Assembly: GCA_028286395.1 (NCBI GenBank)
Contig: JAQBRS010000003.1
Span: forward strand, 1-64,000
DNA from: Candidatus Saccharimonadota bacterium
Lineage (GTDB): Bacteria; Patescibacteriota; Saccharimonadia; Saccharimonadales; Saccharimonadaceae
DNA length: 64,000 nt
Reading direction: 5' to 3'
Part shown: positions 43,977-53,486 of the stretch, piece after piece
Layout: every line of letters starts with the position of its first letter
Position numbering within the stretch: the stretch's first letter is position 1
Translations under genes and position numbers: made by a program
Notes under the pieces: model-generated
The model's database searches: none
What the model saw: the letters and a program-made list of their open reading frames with translations, nothing else
Told to the model about the DNA's origin: nothing

Positions 43977-45725
43977 CTATCGCGCCATTTGTGTTTGTAT
44001 CTGACGGGCGGTATCGGCTATCTGCGACCAGCTGCTGTTATTTGTTAGGATTACCAAGACATAGGTCGAGGAAGGACTGTAGACGATAGCGGCATCGTTC
44101 AGGTAGCCCCACAAGAAGCCAACTTTATCAGATACAGGTACTCCAGCACCGGCCGGGATGCCCTGACGGTATATTTGCTGACTCATAAGATTCAACAGAA
44201 GCGCCTGATCAGTTGAGGTAAGGATCTCACCAGCTGAAAGTTTCTGTAGAAATAATGATTCGTCATTTGCAGTTGAGTGAAATGTATCACTCCCTTGATA
44301 CGTACTGCCCAATCCGAGGCTATTTGCTTCACTAAACACCGTATCCCACCCAATCCTAACGCCTAATGCTTGTGCACAGTCATTGTCGGAGTTAACAATC
44401 ATACGTGAAAAACAAGTTGCCATATCGGTATTACCCGTCGGGTCGCTCCAGTGGAATGTTCCGTTTTCAATACGAAGCAAGGTACTGTAGGCCACAAATA
44501 GCTTATATGTACTTGCTGTAACGAAATCTTTCGTCCCATTCGAACTTGCTGTCCATCCACGAGTACTCATTTCGTGAACCGAAATACCGTACTCCCCTTT
44601 GCTTGATACTAGATAATCAAGAAGTGCTTGTAGCCCAGCCTGGCCATTTGAGTATGTGCGTACATAACTTATCGGTGATGCCACTGGTTTCATGGCAACA
44701 CTAAGACTTCTTTGATCACTCGTAATAGAGGTACCTACAGATGTAGCAGTTGTCGTCGTATCGAGGTAGCTACCGGTAGCACCGGTCTGACGAGCAATCT
44801 CTTGATTATCAAGTAGTGTCAGAGTTGTTGCCGTTGGTGCTCGATATAGTTTTTTCGCAATTGTATCTAAATATGACTTTGTTGCAATGACATCAGTGCC
44901 AATCGTGATCTTTTTTGTTGTCGGATCAGCAGTGAATTGTAACCATGATCCGATAGTATCCGCGGGTATCGTGAAGTCCATACCGCTCACCGTCAGAACG
45001 AAGGGCTTGATGAATGACGTCGCCTGGGTTGCGGCAACATGAACCGCATCAGCTGTATATATCGGCGCAATGCTATGGCCCGAAACTGTCACATTAACGG
45101 GAATTGACGCTGTCATATCTTTCAGAGGAATCGTAATCTCATCAGCGGTAAATTCACGACCTGGTTGTGGCGGATGCTCCGTCACTTTACCATTTTCGAT
45201 AGTAATGACGCCTTCGATAGGTTTTGCGTTATTCTTTAGTGCCAATGTGGATGCGTATGTCTGTAACGTACTCGTTTTTATCGTTGGCCTCAAGCTACTT
45301 TGGATAAATGCCTTGTTTTGAAAGAAAAGAGAGAAAGGAATGAGGCGCATAACAAAAGGGTATGAAAATACCTGATGAACATTATCGTCACTCACAAATG
45401 TCATGCCAACTTTAGCGGGTGTTATCGTTTCCTTATCGGTACCAACAGTAAGGGTGAACGCCTGCTGATCATAGAGAGCAAGCTGTTGTTTCACGGCAGT
45501 AGTGTCCTGAAAAGTTAAAAGCTTCCCCGCCAACCTTGTTGCAGGCAAGGAACGATCGTTAGGGTAGATAAGTTGCACCACGACAGAGACGACACAAATG
45601 GTGATAATGACCCCAACAAGGATCAGTAATGCTTTTTTATGATGACGTTTCGCAAAATGAAGAGATCGACGCATATGCGAGGAGTGGGATACCTCATTCG
45701 AACTGCCAAAGGCGTTGTCTTTCAT
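43977..45725 (-). CDS. Membrane-anchored class A beta-lactamase-like serine hydrolase with PG-binding domains
   Basis: 582 aa. Cytoplasmic basic head, one membrane helix (ALLILVGVIITICVVSVVVQLIY), two repeats like the PG_binding_4 (YoaR/VanW-associated) domain (VGMTFVSDDNVHQVF.., ADTIGSWLQFTADPTTKKI..), then a class A fold with SxxK as TASTYKLF, SDN as NSDNDCAQ and DKVGFLWGYLND where KTG is expected. The family includes beta-lactamases and D,D-peptidases; KVG in place of KTG and the wall-binding repeats favour a wall enzyme. TATACT lies 27 nt before the start. Confidence 0.85.
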   Translation of the reverse strand: MKDNAFGSSNEVSHSSHMRRSLHFAKRHHKKALLILVGVIITICVVSVVVQLIYPNDRSLPATRLAGKLLTFQDTTAVKQQLALYDQQAFTLTVGTDKETITPAKVGMTFVSDDNVHQVFSYPFVMRLIPFSLFFQNKAFIQSSLRPTIKTSTLQTYASTLALKNNAKPIEGVITIENGKVTEHPPQPGREFTADEITIPLKDMTASIPVNVTVSGHSIAPIYTADAVHVAATQATSFIKPFVLTVSGMDFTIPADTIGSWLQFTADPTTKKITIGTDVIATKSYLDTIAKKLYRAPTATTLTLLDNQEIARQTGATGSYLDTTTTATSVGTSITSDQRSLSVAMKPVASPISYVRTYSNGQAGLQALLDYLVSSKGEYGISVHEMSTRGWTASSNGTKDFVTASTYKLFVAYSTLLRIENGTFHWSDPTGNTDMATCFSRMIVNSDNDCAQALGVRIGWDTVFSEANSLGLGSTYQGSDTFHSTANDESLFLQKLSAGEILTSTDQALLLNLMSQQIYRQGIPAGAGVPVSDKVGFLWGYLNDAAIVYSPSSTYVLVILTNNSSWSQIADTARQIQTQMAR

Positions 45726-45818
45726 GTTTGTTTTCCACTTAACCTGCTCTTAGTATACCACCGTCCAGCCTATTTAAGCATAGGCGCTACGGTCAGCTTG
45801 AGTTAAAAACCTATAGGT

Positions 45819-47066
45819 CTATAGGTCGATTGGCATCGGGATAACTTTTCGCGTCGGCTTGCCAGTGATAGTTGCCGTGAAGTTATCAAGCCCAATACCG
45901 ATACCATACATTGGCGGTAGTCCCATTTCACAGGCATCAATCAGACGTGTGTCATTTCGGAATGCATCTTCAACATCTTCACCCGCTTGGCGAATGAGCT
46001 TCGCGCGTAGTTTATTAGGATTAACTTCTTCTTGGTAAGCTTTCACCATTTCAGCTGTCTTTAGCATGACTTGGAAAGCATCAGCAAAGCGTTCATCTGA
46101 CTTTAACGATGCGGCGAGCGGTAATTGATCGGAAAGGTATCCATCAACGATAAGCGGTGCATCAACAGTAGGGCGAACTCTTCGCTTGATGATAGCATCG
46201 ATGATACCACTAGCGCCTTTACTGTCAGCATCTTCGATTCCTACCGTTACTGCATACGCACGAAGGCCTTCAATATCATCTGCATCAATAAAGCTAAGGA
46301 TCTTGTCAAAGTTAACATCGTGCGCATGAAATAGTTCAGCGACTGATGCTTTTGGAATGTTCGTAAAATCGTAGTTTGCGCCTTGTGCAGAGGCAATACC
46401 GTTGAGCAAACGCTCTGTAAGATCTACTGCTTCGTCGCGTGTCTGATAGGCAGTATATGCCTCGATGTTCGTAAACTCTGGGTGATGGCGCGTGTCGATG
46501 CCTTCATTGCGGAATAGGCGTCCAAGTTCATAGACTCGTTCAAGTCCAGACAGTGCCATGACGACCTTTAGATCAATCTCGGGTGCAATACGTAGGTGTC
46601 GTGCACGTCCATCAAAGTTTGCGACTGTATCAAAAGTTCGAGCAGCAGCGCCCGAAGCGGTTTTTTGAAGAATACTTGTATCAACAGATACGTATCCATC
46701 GTTATCGAGAGTATCGTGAAGATTTCTTTGCATCGTATGTCGTCGCCGGAGCATATCAATATATTCGGCTTGAGCTTCATATCGCTCTTGTGTGTCGGCT
46801 CCAGGCCAACGAGGACGATCATTCGTTGCTACCGTTTGAACGGAGTCGGCGAATAGTGAGATCTGGCCAAGTCCACGACGAACACTTAACTCTGTTTCAC
46901 CAAGTTCACCAGTCGCTTCAACAATGTCACCAGTTTTAGTTGGCTGCTCAAGTCCATTCTTTGAAACAACTTGAGTAGAAGCTTCACCGGGGAGGCCAAT
47001 GTCCAAAAAAGTCACATTGCGTGATTCTCGGAGAGCCGTTACTTGTCCTCTGATGACCTCTGTCAT
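45819..47066 (-). CDS. Divergent class II lysyl-tRNA synthetase-like protein
   Basis: 415 aa from ATG 47066, about 80 shorter than LysS. A short OB-fold (MTEVIRGQVTALRESRNVTFLDIG) precedes a class II core with motif 2 LFRNEGIDTRHHPEFTNIEAY intact. Two key sites differ by eye from E. coli LysRS: the lysine pocket GREIGNGFSELND reads TAEMVKAYQEEVN, and motif 3 GIGIDR reads GIGLDNF, losing the ATP-contacting Arg. It may use another amino acid or acceptor (as EpmA does), or be a shortened CPR LysS. A class I LysRS lies 4 kb away. Confidence 0.8.
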   Translation of the reverse strand: MTEVIRGQVTALRESRNVTFLDIGLPGEASTQVVSKNGLEQPTKTGDIVEATGELGETELSVRRGLGQISLFADSVQTVATNDRPRWPGADTQERYEAQAEYIDMLRRRHTMQRNLHDTLDNDGYVSVDTSILQKTASGAAARTFDTVANFDGRARHLRIAPEIDLKVVMALSGLERVYELGRLFRNEGIDTRHHPEFTNIEAYTAYQTRDEAVDLTERLLNGIASAQGANYDFTNIPKASVAELFHAHDVNFDKILSFIDADDIEGLRAYAVTVGIEDADSKGASGIIDAIIKRRVRPTVDAPLIVDGYLSDQLPLAASLKSDERFADAFQVMLKTAEMVKAYQEEVNPNKLRAKLIRQAGEDVEDAFRNDTRLIDACEMGLPPMYGIGIGLDNFTATITGKPTRKVIPMPIDL

Positions 47067-47135
47067 AATATCTATGACTATACTATAAAGTCGGATAAAT
47101 GCAATATGCAAACGACTATTTAACAGATAAGAAGC

Positions 47136-48185
47136 TTACGCTAAGAAGACTCTTCCGAGCTTTCCGTCTATAAAAAGTGGCGTGGCATGTTGGATTTTTT
47201 CTATATCAACACCAACGACGCAGGCCTTTCCAAGTTCACGACAGACAACGGCTGAGTGAGATAGCATTCCTCCCATCCTTGTTACTACACCTTCAGCGGT
47301 CATGATATACATCATATCTGCAGGTGAAGTCGCACGAGCGATGAGGATTTTACCTGATGCCCAACCAGCTCCGTGTTCCTGGTCTAGTCGATATGCAGCA
47401 CCAGACGCGCTGTAAGGACTCGCTGCTTCACCGTTTATAACGCTTTCTTCGGATGTAACAACTTCTATGCCGCTTTGTTCACCGATTGCTTTTGTCACTT
47501 TCCTTAGCTGTAGCCATTGAATGCCATCTTCAGTGATACAAAATTCTAGATCAACATCGTAGCCTAGTTTTTCTTGGATCTCTTTACAGACCTCGGCAAC
47601 TGATTTTCCGTTCTTATCTCGTAGGATAGATGCTGCATCCATATTTACGATTAGGCCATCTTTGTCGTAAGTCTCATGGTATGGTTTAACTGTCCCGTCA
47701 ACAACGGCATCACCGCGTCCCTCGGTCCACTCTAGACGACCGCCAGAAGCGCCAGTACCCATCCAAACCCCACCAGCAGAAGGCTCTTTGAAACTTTGAA
47801 CGATAACGTTCATCTTAATATCTTCAAACGGAATACCCATTGCTTCACAATATTCTCTGACGTTAGCAAGTTCAACAGATCGTCGAACATCATTGATTCT
47901 GCCCGGGACTTGCTCGGCAGAGACATCAAGAAAACTATCAAATTGACCAGCAAAAGAGGAGTTTGCGCCATCTTCAATATTCGCTGAACTTCTTAATGCA
48001 ACTTTTCCAAATGAGGTGACGAATTCGTTTACGCGACCAAGAACCTCTGGGTCAGTAACGTCTGTGTTAAATGGGATCACAAAGTATTCTGGTACTTGAT
48101 ACCCCATTTCGCGCAGAATATTTAAGCCGATAGCTTTTCCACCTTGCTCCTCGGGATTTGTGGTATCATGTCTCAAATCATCCAT
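47136..48185 (-). CDS. Minimal PEP-synthase-like protein (ATP-grasp plus phosphohistidine domain)
   Basis: 349 aa. N-terminal PPDK/PEP-synthase ATP-grasp signatures (GGKAIGLNILREMGYQVPEYFVIP, VALRSSANIEDGANSSFAGQFDSF, IQWLQLRKVTKAI) and the mobile phosphohistidine domain VVTRMGGMLSHSAVVCRELGKACVVG, with His in LSHSA. The PEP/pyruvate barrel of true PEP synthase is absent, so the phosphate acceptor must be something else, as in rifampicin phosphotransferases. -10 box TATAGT 7 nt before the ATG. Confidence 0.85.
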   Translation of the reverse strand: MDDLRHDTTNPEEQGGKAIGLNILREMGYQVPEYFVIPFNTDVTDPEVLGRVNEFVTSFGKVALRSSANIEDGANSSFAGQFDSFLDVSAEQVPGRINDVRRSVELANVREYCEAMGIPFEDIKMNVIVQSFKEPSAGGVWMGTGASGGRLEWTEGRGDAVVDGTVKPYHETYDKDGLIVNMDAASILRDKNGKSVAEVCKEIQEKLGYDVDLEFCITEDGIQWLQLRKVTKAIGEQSGIEVVTSEESVINGEAASPYSASGAAYRLDQEHGAGWASGKILIARATSPADMMYIMTAEGVVTRMGGMLSHSAVVCRELGKACVVGVDIEKIQHATPLFIDGKLGRVFLA

Positions 48186-48221
48186 TGCGGTTACTATACC
48201 ACGACAACCGTATAATGCAAC

Positions 48222-48752
48222 TTAGTGTTTTAAGCTAAATGCTTCAGCAATTAGCTTCACAGCCGCCTCTGGATCTAGTTCTGATGTGTTGATCTTTAAA
48301 GATTCGACAAATGGAATAGAATATATGTCCATCTTTTCTGTAATTTTCGCCATCTTTACAGGATCGGTAAGTTTTTTGTATTGCTTTCGAGAATCGCTAT
48401 CTACGCGTTTGATCAGATCTTCACGATTAGCCGTGAGCTCTACAAAATGCACTTCACCATGATTGCTCTCTATGATATCGATAAATCGTCGTATGTCGCG
48501 GTCGTCGTCTGTACCTTCGTAGACATATGTAAAGATAAGGTCGGTGTCGTGTTTTGCGCAGTAATCAAGAACTTCAAAGCGGATTGTATCAACAAGTGCA
48601 TAGTGTTGCCTTAGTGCATCTTTATAAATATTTTGGACAAGGTCACGAGAGAGGTGATTATGAAATAGTGGAATATCAGTACTCGCAGATAGCTTTTCTG
48701 CGATCGTGAGCTTACCCGAAGCAGGAGGTCCGTATAAGAATAGTAGTTTCAT
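48222..48752 (-). CDS. P-loop small-molecule kinase-like protein
   Basis: 176 aa from ATG 48752, 7 nt behind TATAAT; the longer track start overlaps that box. MKLLFLYGPPASGKLTIAEKLS is a P-loop, with FVELTANREDLIKRV in the region of the nucleoside-kinase LID. Fold of adenylate/shikimate/gluconate-type kinases; substrate unknown. Divergent from the gene at 48855, with which it shares a roughly 100-nt promoter region. Confidence 0.8.
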   Translation of the reverse strand: MKLLFLYGPPASGKLTIAEKLSASTDIPLFHNHLSRDLVQNIYKDALRQHYALVDTIRFEVLDYCAKHDTDLIFTYVYEGTDDDRDIRRFIDIIESNHGEVHFVELTANREDLIKRVDSDSRKQYKKLTDPVKMAKITEKMDIYSIPFVESLKINTSELDPEAAVKLIAEAFSLKH

Positions 48753-48822
48753 GTCCGTCATTATAGCAAAATTTTATAAAATGCCACTACTGTTCCGGTA
48801 TTTACGTTACTCCGATTTCATG

Positions 48823-48828
48823 CTATAG
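48823..48828 (+). promoter_or_regulatory. -10 box of the ALDH-LysRS operon
   Basis: TATAGT in GCTATAGTTTC; the -35 at 17 nt is not clear. It faces away from the kinase promoter (TATAAT, minus strand, near 48760-48765). Confidence 0.45.
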
Positions 48829-48854
48829 TTTCTTCTAATTTGTTATCGCTATTA

Positions 48855-49997
48855 ATGGGGATGGCAGAGAGGACAATCGATCGTATGAGCAATGGGCCAA
48901 CGCCTGCACGAATCAACTCTCCGGAAACACTTACCGCGACGAATACAGCACGCGTAAACTTTCCGCCTTCTAATCATGAGCCAACGATCTTCTTTATTAG
49001 CGCAGACAAGCCTGGCTTACGCTGGGACGGTGCGCCACTTCGTATCATTACGGGGGTGGAGCAACACACAGACGTTCACCCGTCTTCACAATTTCTTGAT
49101 CAGCCATTATTTACGGTTCAGGACGGTGCTATTGTCTCGGCAGGCAATCGACTTGTAAATGCGGATGACTGTGACCCTATCTTCCTTACGAATCTTGCGG
49201 ATAGGTTAGCGGACGGAGATATGCCGTATCCCGAAGAAATTCGAGGGACCGTCATTGAACATATACGAGCCGCATTCTTGAAAGAGGGAACACCCCGAAT
49301 GTTCCACGACAGCCTTACGCCTTATACGAACGTCGTATTCAAGGATGACGAACGACCCGAAACGTACCGCGTCACGGGTAAACTGTTTTTTGAGAGTATG
49401 GCAACAAAAAACGTTCTTGCCTTTGATATTCACGATCTACTTCATCACCCGGTACAGCTTGCCGCCTGGCCTGAACAGTTCGAGTTTATTAGCAGAGCAG
49501 GTGCTGTTGCGCACGCATTACCAAAAGAAGTTGAGTACGCAGCTCGATTGAAAAAACTTACTCAACTGACATGGCTAGCTGGGTTTGAAGAATCTTTGAT
49601 CACAATGGACGAACAACTAGTAAGCTTCGGATGCCTGAACTGGCTATCGCCATCTGAAACTCCTTTAGATAAGAAGCCCGATATACGAACATTATCTATC
49701 GAGGAACAAAAGATTGCCTATCGTTGGCATTACTTGGATGCACTAAAAGACATGTTTAGAATTCAGACGGCCAATTCAGAACAGTTTGGCGAAAACCTTG
49801 ATTGGTTAGAGAAGCTTGGTTACAGTATGGATGCTAAGCTTAAGGCGCTTGTTGATAGTGATCATCCTCGTCCCTTCGAAGACCTTGACTACTTCGATGC
49901 GCTGTCATTTCATATAACAACCCCTGCGTCGCCCGAAGAACTATTTGCAAACGCCATACGACTTATTGAAGAGGAGTTTCAGCGTGTACAAAGGTGA
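48855..49997 (+). CDS. Unknown protein co-transcribed with the ALDH-LysRS fusion
   Basis: 380 aa from ATG 48855; ATG 48861 or 48885 (after AGAGAGG) are also possible. Soluble, no signal peptide. Contains NVLAFDIHDLLHHPVQLAAWPEQFEF and a helical C-terminal half rich in acidic residues. No domain recognised. Its last codons overlap the start of the fusion gene by 14 nt and carry that gene's ribosome binding site, so both are made together and probably work together. Confidence 0.75.
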   Translation: MGMAERTIDRMSNGPTPARINSPETLTATNTARVNFPPSNHEPTIFFISADKPGLRWDGAPLRIITGVEQHTDVHPSSQFLDQPLFTVQDGAIVSAGNRLVNADDCDPIFLTNLADRLADGDMPYPEEIRGTVIEHIRAAFLKEGTPRMFHDSLTPYTNVVFKDDERPETYRVTGKLFFESMATKNVLAFDIHDLLHHPVQLAAWPEQFEFISRAGAVAHALPKEVEYAARLKKLTQLTWLAGFEESLITMDEQLVSFGCLNWLSPSETPLDKKPDIRTLSIEEQKIAYRWHYLDALKDMFRIQTANSEQFGENLDWLEKLGYSMDAKLKALVDSDHPRPFEDLDYFDALSFHITTPASPEELFANAIRLIEEEFQRVQR

Positions 49998-52914
49998 TGC
50001 GATAGAGTTTGCTTTAGTAAACAAGCAGTCTCTTAAGATTGCGAATACGATAAAAGCAAAAAAAGGTGAGTTGATCGCAGCGCTGACAAAATACGAGACA
50101 TATAAAACCGCTGAAGATGAAATAGAACGAACACTCGACCTATTGACGAGCCTTGGAGAGAACAAACTGTACTTCAAAGAAATAGTAGGTCCTGTCGCGG
50201 TATTTATGCCCAGCAATCAACCACTGTACTCACTTGCGTGTTTTGCAATTGTTCCCGCATTCATGTCAAAAAAAGTGAGCGTAAAACCACCAGAAATTAT
50301 GAATGGTTTTTATGAAGAAATGTTAGCGATTTTAGACATTAAGAATACTGTGCCAAATATTGAGTACATGAAACTTTCTCGAAAAGAATGCCTCAGTATT
50401 TTCACGGCTACAAAACTAGATAAGCACACAAACCGACGACACCCACTATACGAGGCGGTGATATTCACAGGGACTACACAAAATGCGGATAAGCTAAGAA
50501 AGAAGTTTCATAGTTCGACACTATTTATTACAAACGGATCTGGGCATAACCCGATTGTCGTTACTGAGTCAGCAGATACCGATAAAGCAGTCGCCGGCAT
50601 CATGAGCGTACGCACGTATAATCAAGGGCAAGATTGTGCTGCGCCCAACTCAGTACTCGTGCATGCATCCGTCTACGATACTGTCCTCGAGCAACTCAGA
50701 AAAGCTATTGCTGCACTAAAAGTAGGGGAATACAGTTCACCTGAAACCGATATAGGCCCGATTAGCAGACCCGAAACACTATCTGCCGTAAAAGACTTCC
50801 TTTTAAGAAACAGCGTATACATCGACGAGACAACCGATGGCATTATTCGTGCACGCACCTTGATTATCGAACCAACAATAGTCACAAAACCTCTCAAGGA
50901 TGGCGCAAATTTCGAAGAACTATTCGCTCCAGTGTTTGTCATACAAAAATATGAAGATGATACTGATTTAAATAATTACTTCGAAGATAAACAGTATGCG
51001 GACAACGAAATGTATACCACTGTTTACGGAGCGAGCACCTACGTGACCAATTTTGTCACTAGAAAAGAAATGATCATTCATGATACCGATTTACATGCGC
51101 CAGGTATTGAGCGCGGCGTTAAGCCTTATGGTGGCTACGGACGTGGGGCATCGTGTATTAGTAAAGACGGCAGTATCGTTAGTTGTCCAACATTGCCACA
51201 AAGAGACCTATTCGAATATCTTGTTTTAAAAAAGAAAATCGATCCAGGCGAAAAACGTAGTGAAAAGAAACCTGACTTTCAAAAATCAAATCGAAGTATT
51301 CTCAAAAAAAATATGCACTGGAGTGAACGTCTCGCAGATCGTGTCATTAAGCAATTCCCGGATCAAGCCGTGTACACTTGTGCCGCCGGGATTAGTCCAT
51401 CTGGTGTTGTTCACTTTGGTAACTTTAGAGACCTGTTTACATCGCATGTCGTCTCGGAATCACTTATCAAGAAAGGCAAGAAAACAAGGCTTGTACTATA
51501 TTGGGATGACTTTGATAGTTTCAGAGAAGTACCCGCAGATATTGATCCAACTTTCGAAAAATATATAGGAATGCCCTATAGCCAAATTCCTTCTCCGGAT
51601 GGTACGTATGCGTCATATGCAGAAAAGTTTGAAAAAGAGTTTGAAGCCAGCATCAAAGACATGGGTATCGAAACCGAATATGTCTATCAAACAGTCGAAT
51701 ACAAATCGGGTACCTACGATGACCTTATCATCCATAGCCTCAAGAATCGGAAAGCTATCGCCGATATCCTTCTATCGTTCATGTCAGAACAAGCCAAAAT
51801 TGAAAAAAGCATCGATGACGCAACATATAGAGAAGACTACTATCCTATCGTCCTTTACTCACGATTTACGGGCAAAGATAACACAAGGATCTTGGGCTAC
51901 GATGGCACATCAATTATTACTTACAAATGTTTCGATACGGGTAAAACCGAGTCAGTTGATATAACGAAAGATCATATCGTAAAACTTTCGTGGAAGATTG
52001 ACTGGGCAATGCGTTGGAGCAAAGATCGTATTGCCTTTGAACCTGCTGGATCGGATCATGCTTCTCCAGGAGGTAGTTTTGATACTTCAAGTACTATTGC
52101 GACAAAAATATTTAGTTCAATTCCACCAGTACTCGAAGAATATAAGTTTGTCGGTATTCAGGGTGTTGGTGGTAAAATGTCTAGCGTGAAAGGTGGTGTT
52201 GTTTCGCTTAATAACTTACTCGATATATACACTCCGGAGATGCTGAAGTGGCTGTACGCAGACAAGCCTCCAGCGCATTCATTTGAGCTTTCTTTCGGTA
52301 AAGATATATTCAGGCAGTACGATGAGTTTGATAAGGCTACAGCAGGTCTTAATAGCGGTACGATCGACAATGCGCTTATCACCGCATTAGATTTATCGGG
52401 CGTAGCGGCATCAAGTACCCACGCACCTATTTCCTTCAGACAACTTTTAGGATTAGGTCAAATAGTCCAGTGGGATAAGAAAAAGCTAAAAACAATCCTC
52501 GATAATCAAGAGCTAGTATTTGATTCTAAGCTTATCGACACAAGACTGGCGCGAACAAGAGCTTGGCTAGAACGATATAACGAAGACGAGGCGATTACTA
52601 TCCAGTCTGACTTTAATCACGACTATGTCTCGTGTATGACTGTTGAACAAATTGCACTAGTGAACCACCTCTATGAGTATCTTGCAGATAATAAAACTAC
52701 GTCTATTGATGAAATCAATGTTGCGATCTATGACATTCCCAAGGTAGAGGGAATCGGCATGAACGAACTAAAAACTCGACAAAAAGCCTTTTTTAAAGAT
52801 ATCTATAATTTACTCATCAATGATACTACCGGCCCAAGATTATCAACGTTCTTATGGGCCGCAAACCGCAAGAAAGTGCTACAACTTCTTGATATTAAGG
52901 AGTACTCGTCATGA
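49984..52914 (+). CDS. Fusion of aldehyde dehydrogenase domain and class I lysyl-tRNA synthetase
   Basis: 976 aa from GTG 49984, 7 nt after GAGGAG; the ATG at 49945 would overlap the previous gene more deeply. Residues about 1-415 form an ALDH fold (GPVAVFMPSNQPLYSLACFAIVPA, AVIFTGTTQNADKL, TYNQGQDCAAPN with Cys218, YGGYGRGASC); the usual Glu of ELGGK is replaced (TNGSGHNP). Residues about 440-976 form class I LysRS: MHWSERLAD, SPSGVVHFGN (HIGH, about 471-480), WKIDWAMRW, GSDHASPGGS and GKMSSVKGG (KMSKS, about 730-737). One continuous frame joins them through a Lys-rich linker. Possible outcome: activation of a lysine-like acid and its reduction, or regulated tRNA charging; both are inference. 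Confidence 0.9.
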   Translation: MYKGDAIEFALVNKQSLKIANTIKAKKGELIAALTKYETYKTAEDEIERTLDLLTSLGENKLYFKEIVGPVAVFMPSNQPLYSLACFAIVPAFMSKKVSVKPPEIMNGFYEEMLAILDIKNTVPNIEYMKLSRKECLSIFTATKLDKHTNRRHPLYEAVIFTGTTQNADKLRKKFHSSTLFITNGSGHNPIVVTESADTDKAVAGIMSVRTYNQGQDCAAPNSVLVHASVYDTVLEQLRKAIAALKVGEYSSPETDIGPISRPETLSAVKDFLLRNSVYIDETTDGIIRARTLIIEPTIVTKPLKDGANFEELFAPVFVIQKYEDDTDLNNYFEDKQYADNEMYTTVYGASTYVTNFVTRKEMIIHDTDLHAPGIERGVKPYGGYGRGASCISKDGSIVSCPTLPQRDLFEYLVLKKKIDPGEKRSEKKPDFQKSNRSILKKNMHWSERLADRVIKQFPDQAVYTCAAGISPSGVVHFGNFRDLFTSHVVSESLIKKGKKTRLVLYWDDFDSFREVPADIDPTFEKYIGMPYSQIPSPDGTYASYAEKFEKEFEASIKDMGIETEYVYQTVEYKSGTYDDLIIHSLKNRKAIADILLSFMSEQAKIEKSIDDATYREDYYPIVLYSRFTGKDNTRILGYDGTSIITYKCFDTGKTESVDITKDHIVKLSWKIDWAMRWSKDRIAFEPAGSDHASPGGSFDTSSTIATKIFSSIPPVLEEYKFVGIQGVGGKMSSVKGGVVSLNNLLDIYTPEMLKWLYADKPPAHSFELSFGKDIFRQYDEFDKATAGLNSGTIDNALITALDLSGVAASSTHAPISFRQLLGLGQIVQWDKKKLKTILDNQELVFDSKLIDTRLARTRAWLERYNEDEAITIQSDFNHDYVSCMTVEQIALVNHLYEYLADNKTTSIDEINVAIYDIPKVEGIGMNELKTRQKAFFKDIYNLLINDTTGPRLSTFLWAANRKKVLQLLDIKEYSS

Positions 52915-53486
52915 TAGGTGGCATTGAAGACCGTCACAAACAGCAAATACATGATGCTATTAACGATATCTATGGCTCTACGAACATAGAGGCGGCATTT
53001 ATCACCGGAAGTGTTGCAGCAGCGAAAGCAAGACCTGATAGCGATGTGGATATATTCGTCTGTCACGGTGACGCAATCGATTCACCTGAAGATAAAAAAC
53101 AAAAATTCACTGATTTCTATTTTGATCTTCATGCGCAACTGGGTCGAGAACCAGACCCAATTTCACCCGGTGAGGTATTGTCACTTTCTGGCCTTACCTT
53201 GGCGACACGGAGAATACAAAATGTTATGCCAAGCACGGTATTATATGAGCGCGACGATTTTGATGCAATCTGTTGGGCTGGCATGCTAGTAAGTAAGCGA
53301 GACATATTGATGCCATATTCCGAACATATGGAATCACTACGAAAAATATCTCGATTGGTCGTTTATAAATGGGCATCCGCCCTCACGGTCGGTGAATCAC
53401 TGACAGAAGAAGCAGGTGAGTATTCGGACGTCGACAAGGTCCTACGTAGAACAATTAGTAGCCCTGGCTACTATGATGCACACTAA
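52911..53486 (+). CDS. Pol-beta-fold nucleotidyltransferase
   Basis: 191 aa. FITGSVAAAKARPDSDVDIFV is the GS-x-DxD motif of MNT/aminoglycoside-type nucleotidyltransferases, which move a nucleotide to a protein, tRNA or small molecule. Start overlaps the fusion gene's stop by 4 nt (ATGA), so it is strictly coupled. It ends in a 4-nt overlap with the convergent amidohydrolase. Confidence 0.85.
   Translation: MIGGIEDRHKQQIHDAINDIYGSTNIEAAFITGSVAAAKARPDSDVDIFVCHGDAIDSPEDKKQKFTDFYFDLHAQLGREPDPISPGEVLSLSGLTLATRRIQNVMPSTVLYERDDFDAICWAGMLVSKRDILMPYSEHMESLRKISRLVVYKWASALTVGESLTEEAGEYSDVDKVLRRTISSPGYYDAH

Noticed and set aside
45806-45835. Direct repeat CTATAGGTCTATAGGT
   Set aside because: Only two short units behind the LysRS-like gene; too little to call a functional repeat.
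49945-52914. Frameshift or assembly join inside the ALDH-LysRS gene
   Set aside because: The frame is open throughout with even codon use and a Lys-rich linker between complete domains; no second start with a ribosome binding site is obvious at the LysRS part, although ATG in KKNMHWSERL could serve as an internal start.
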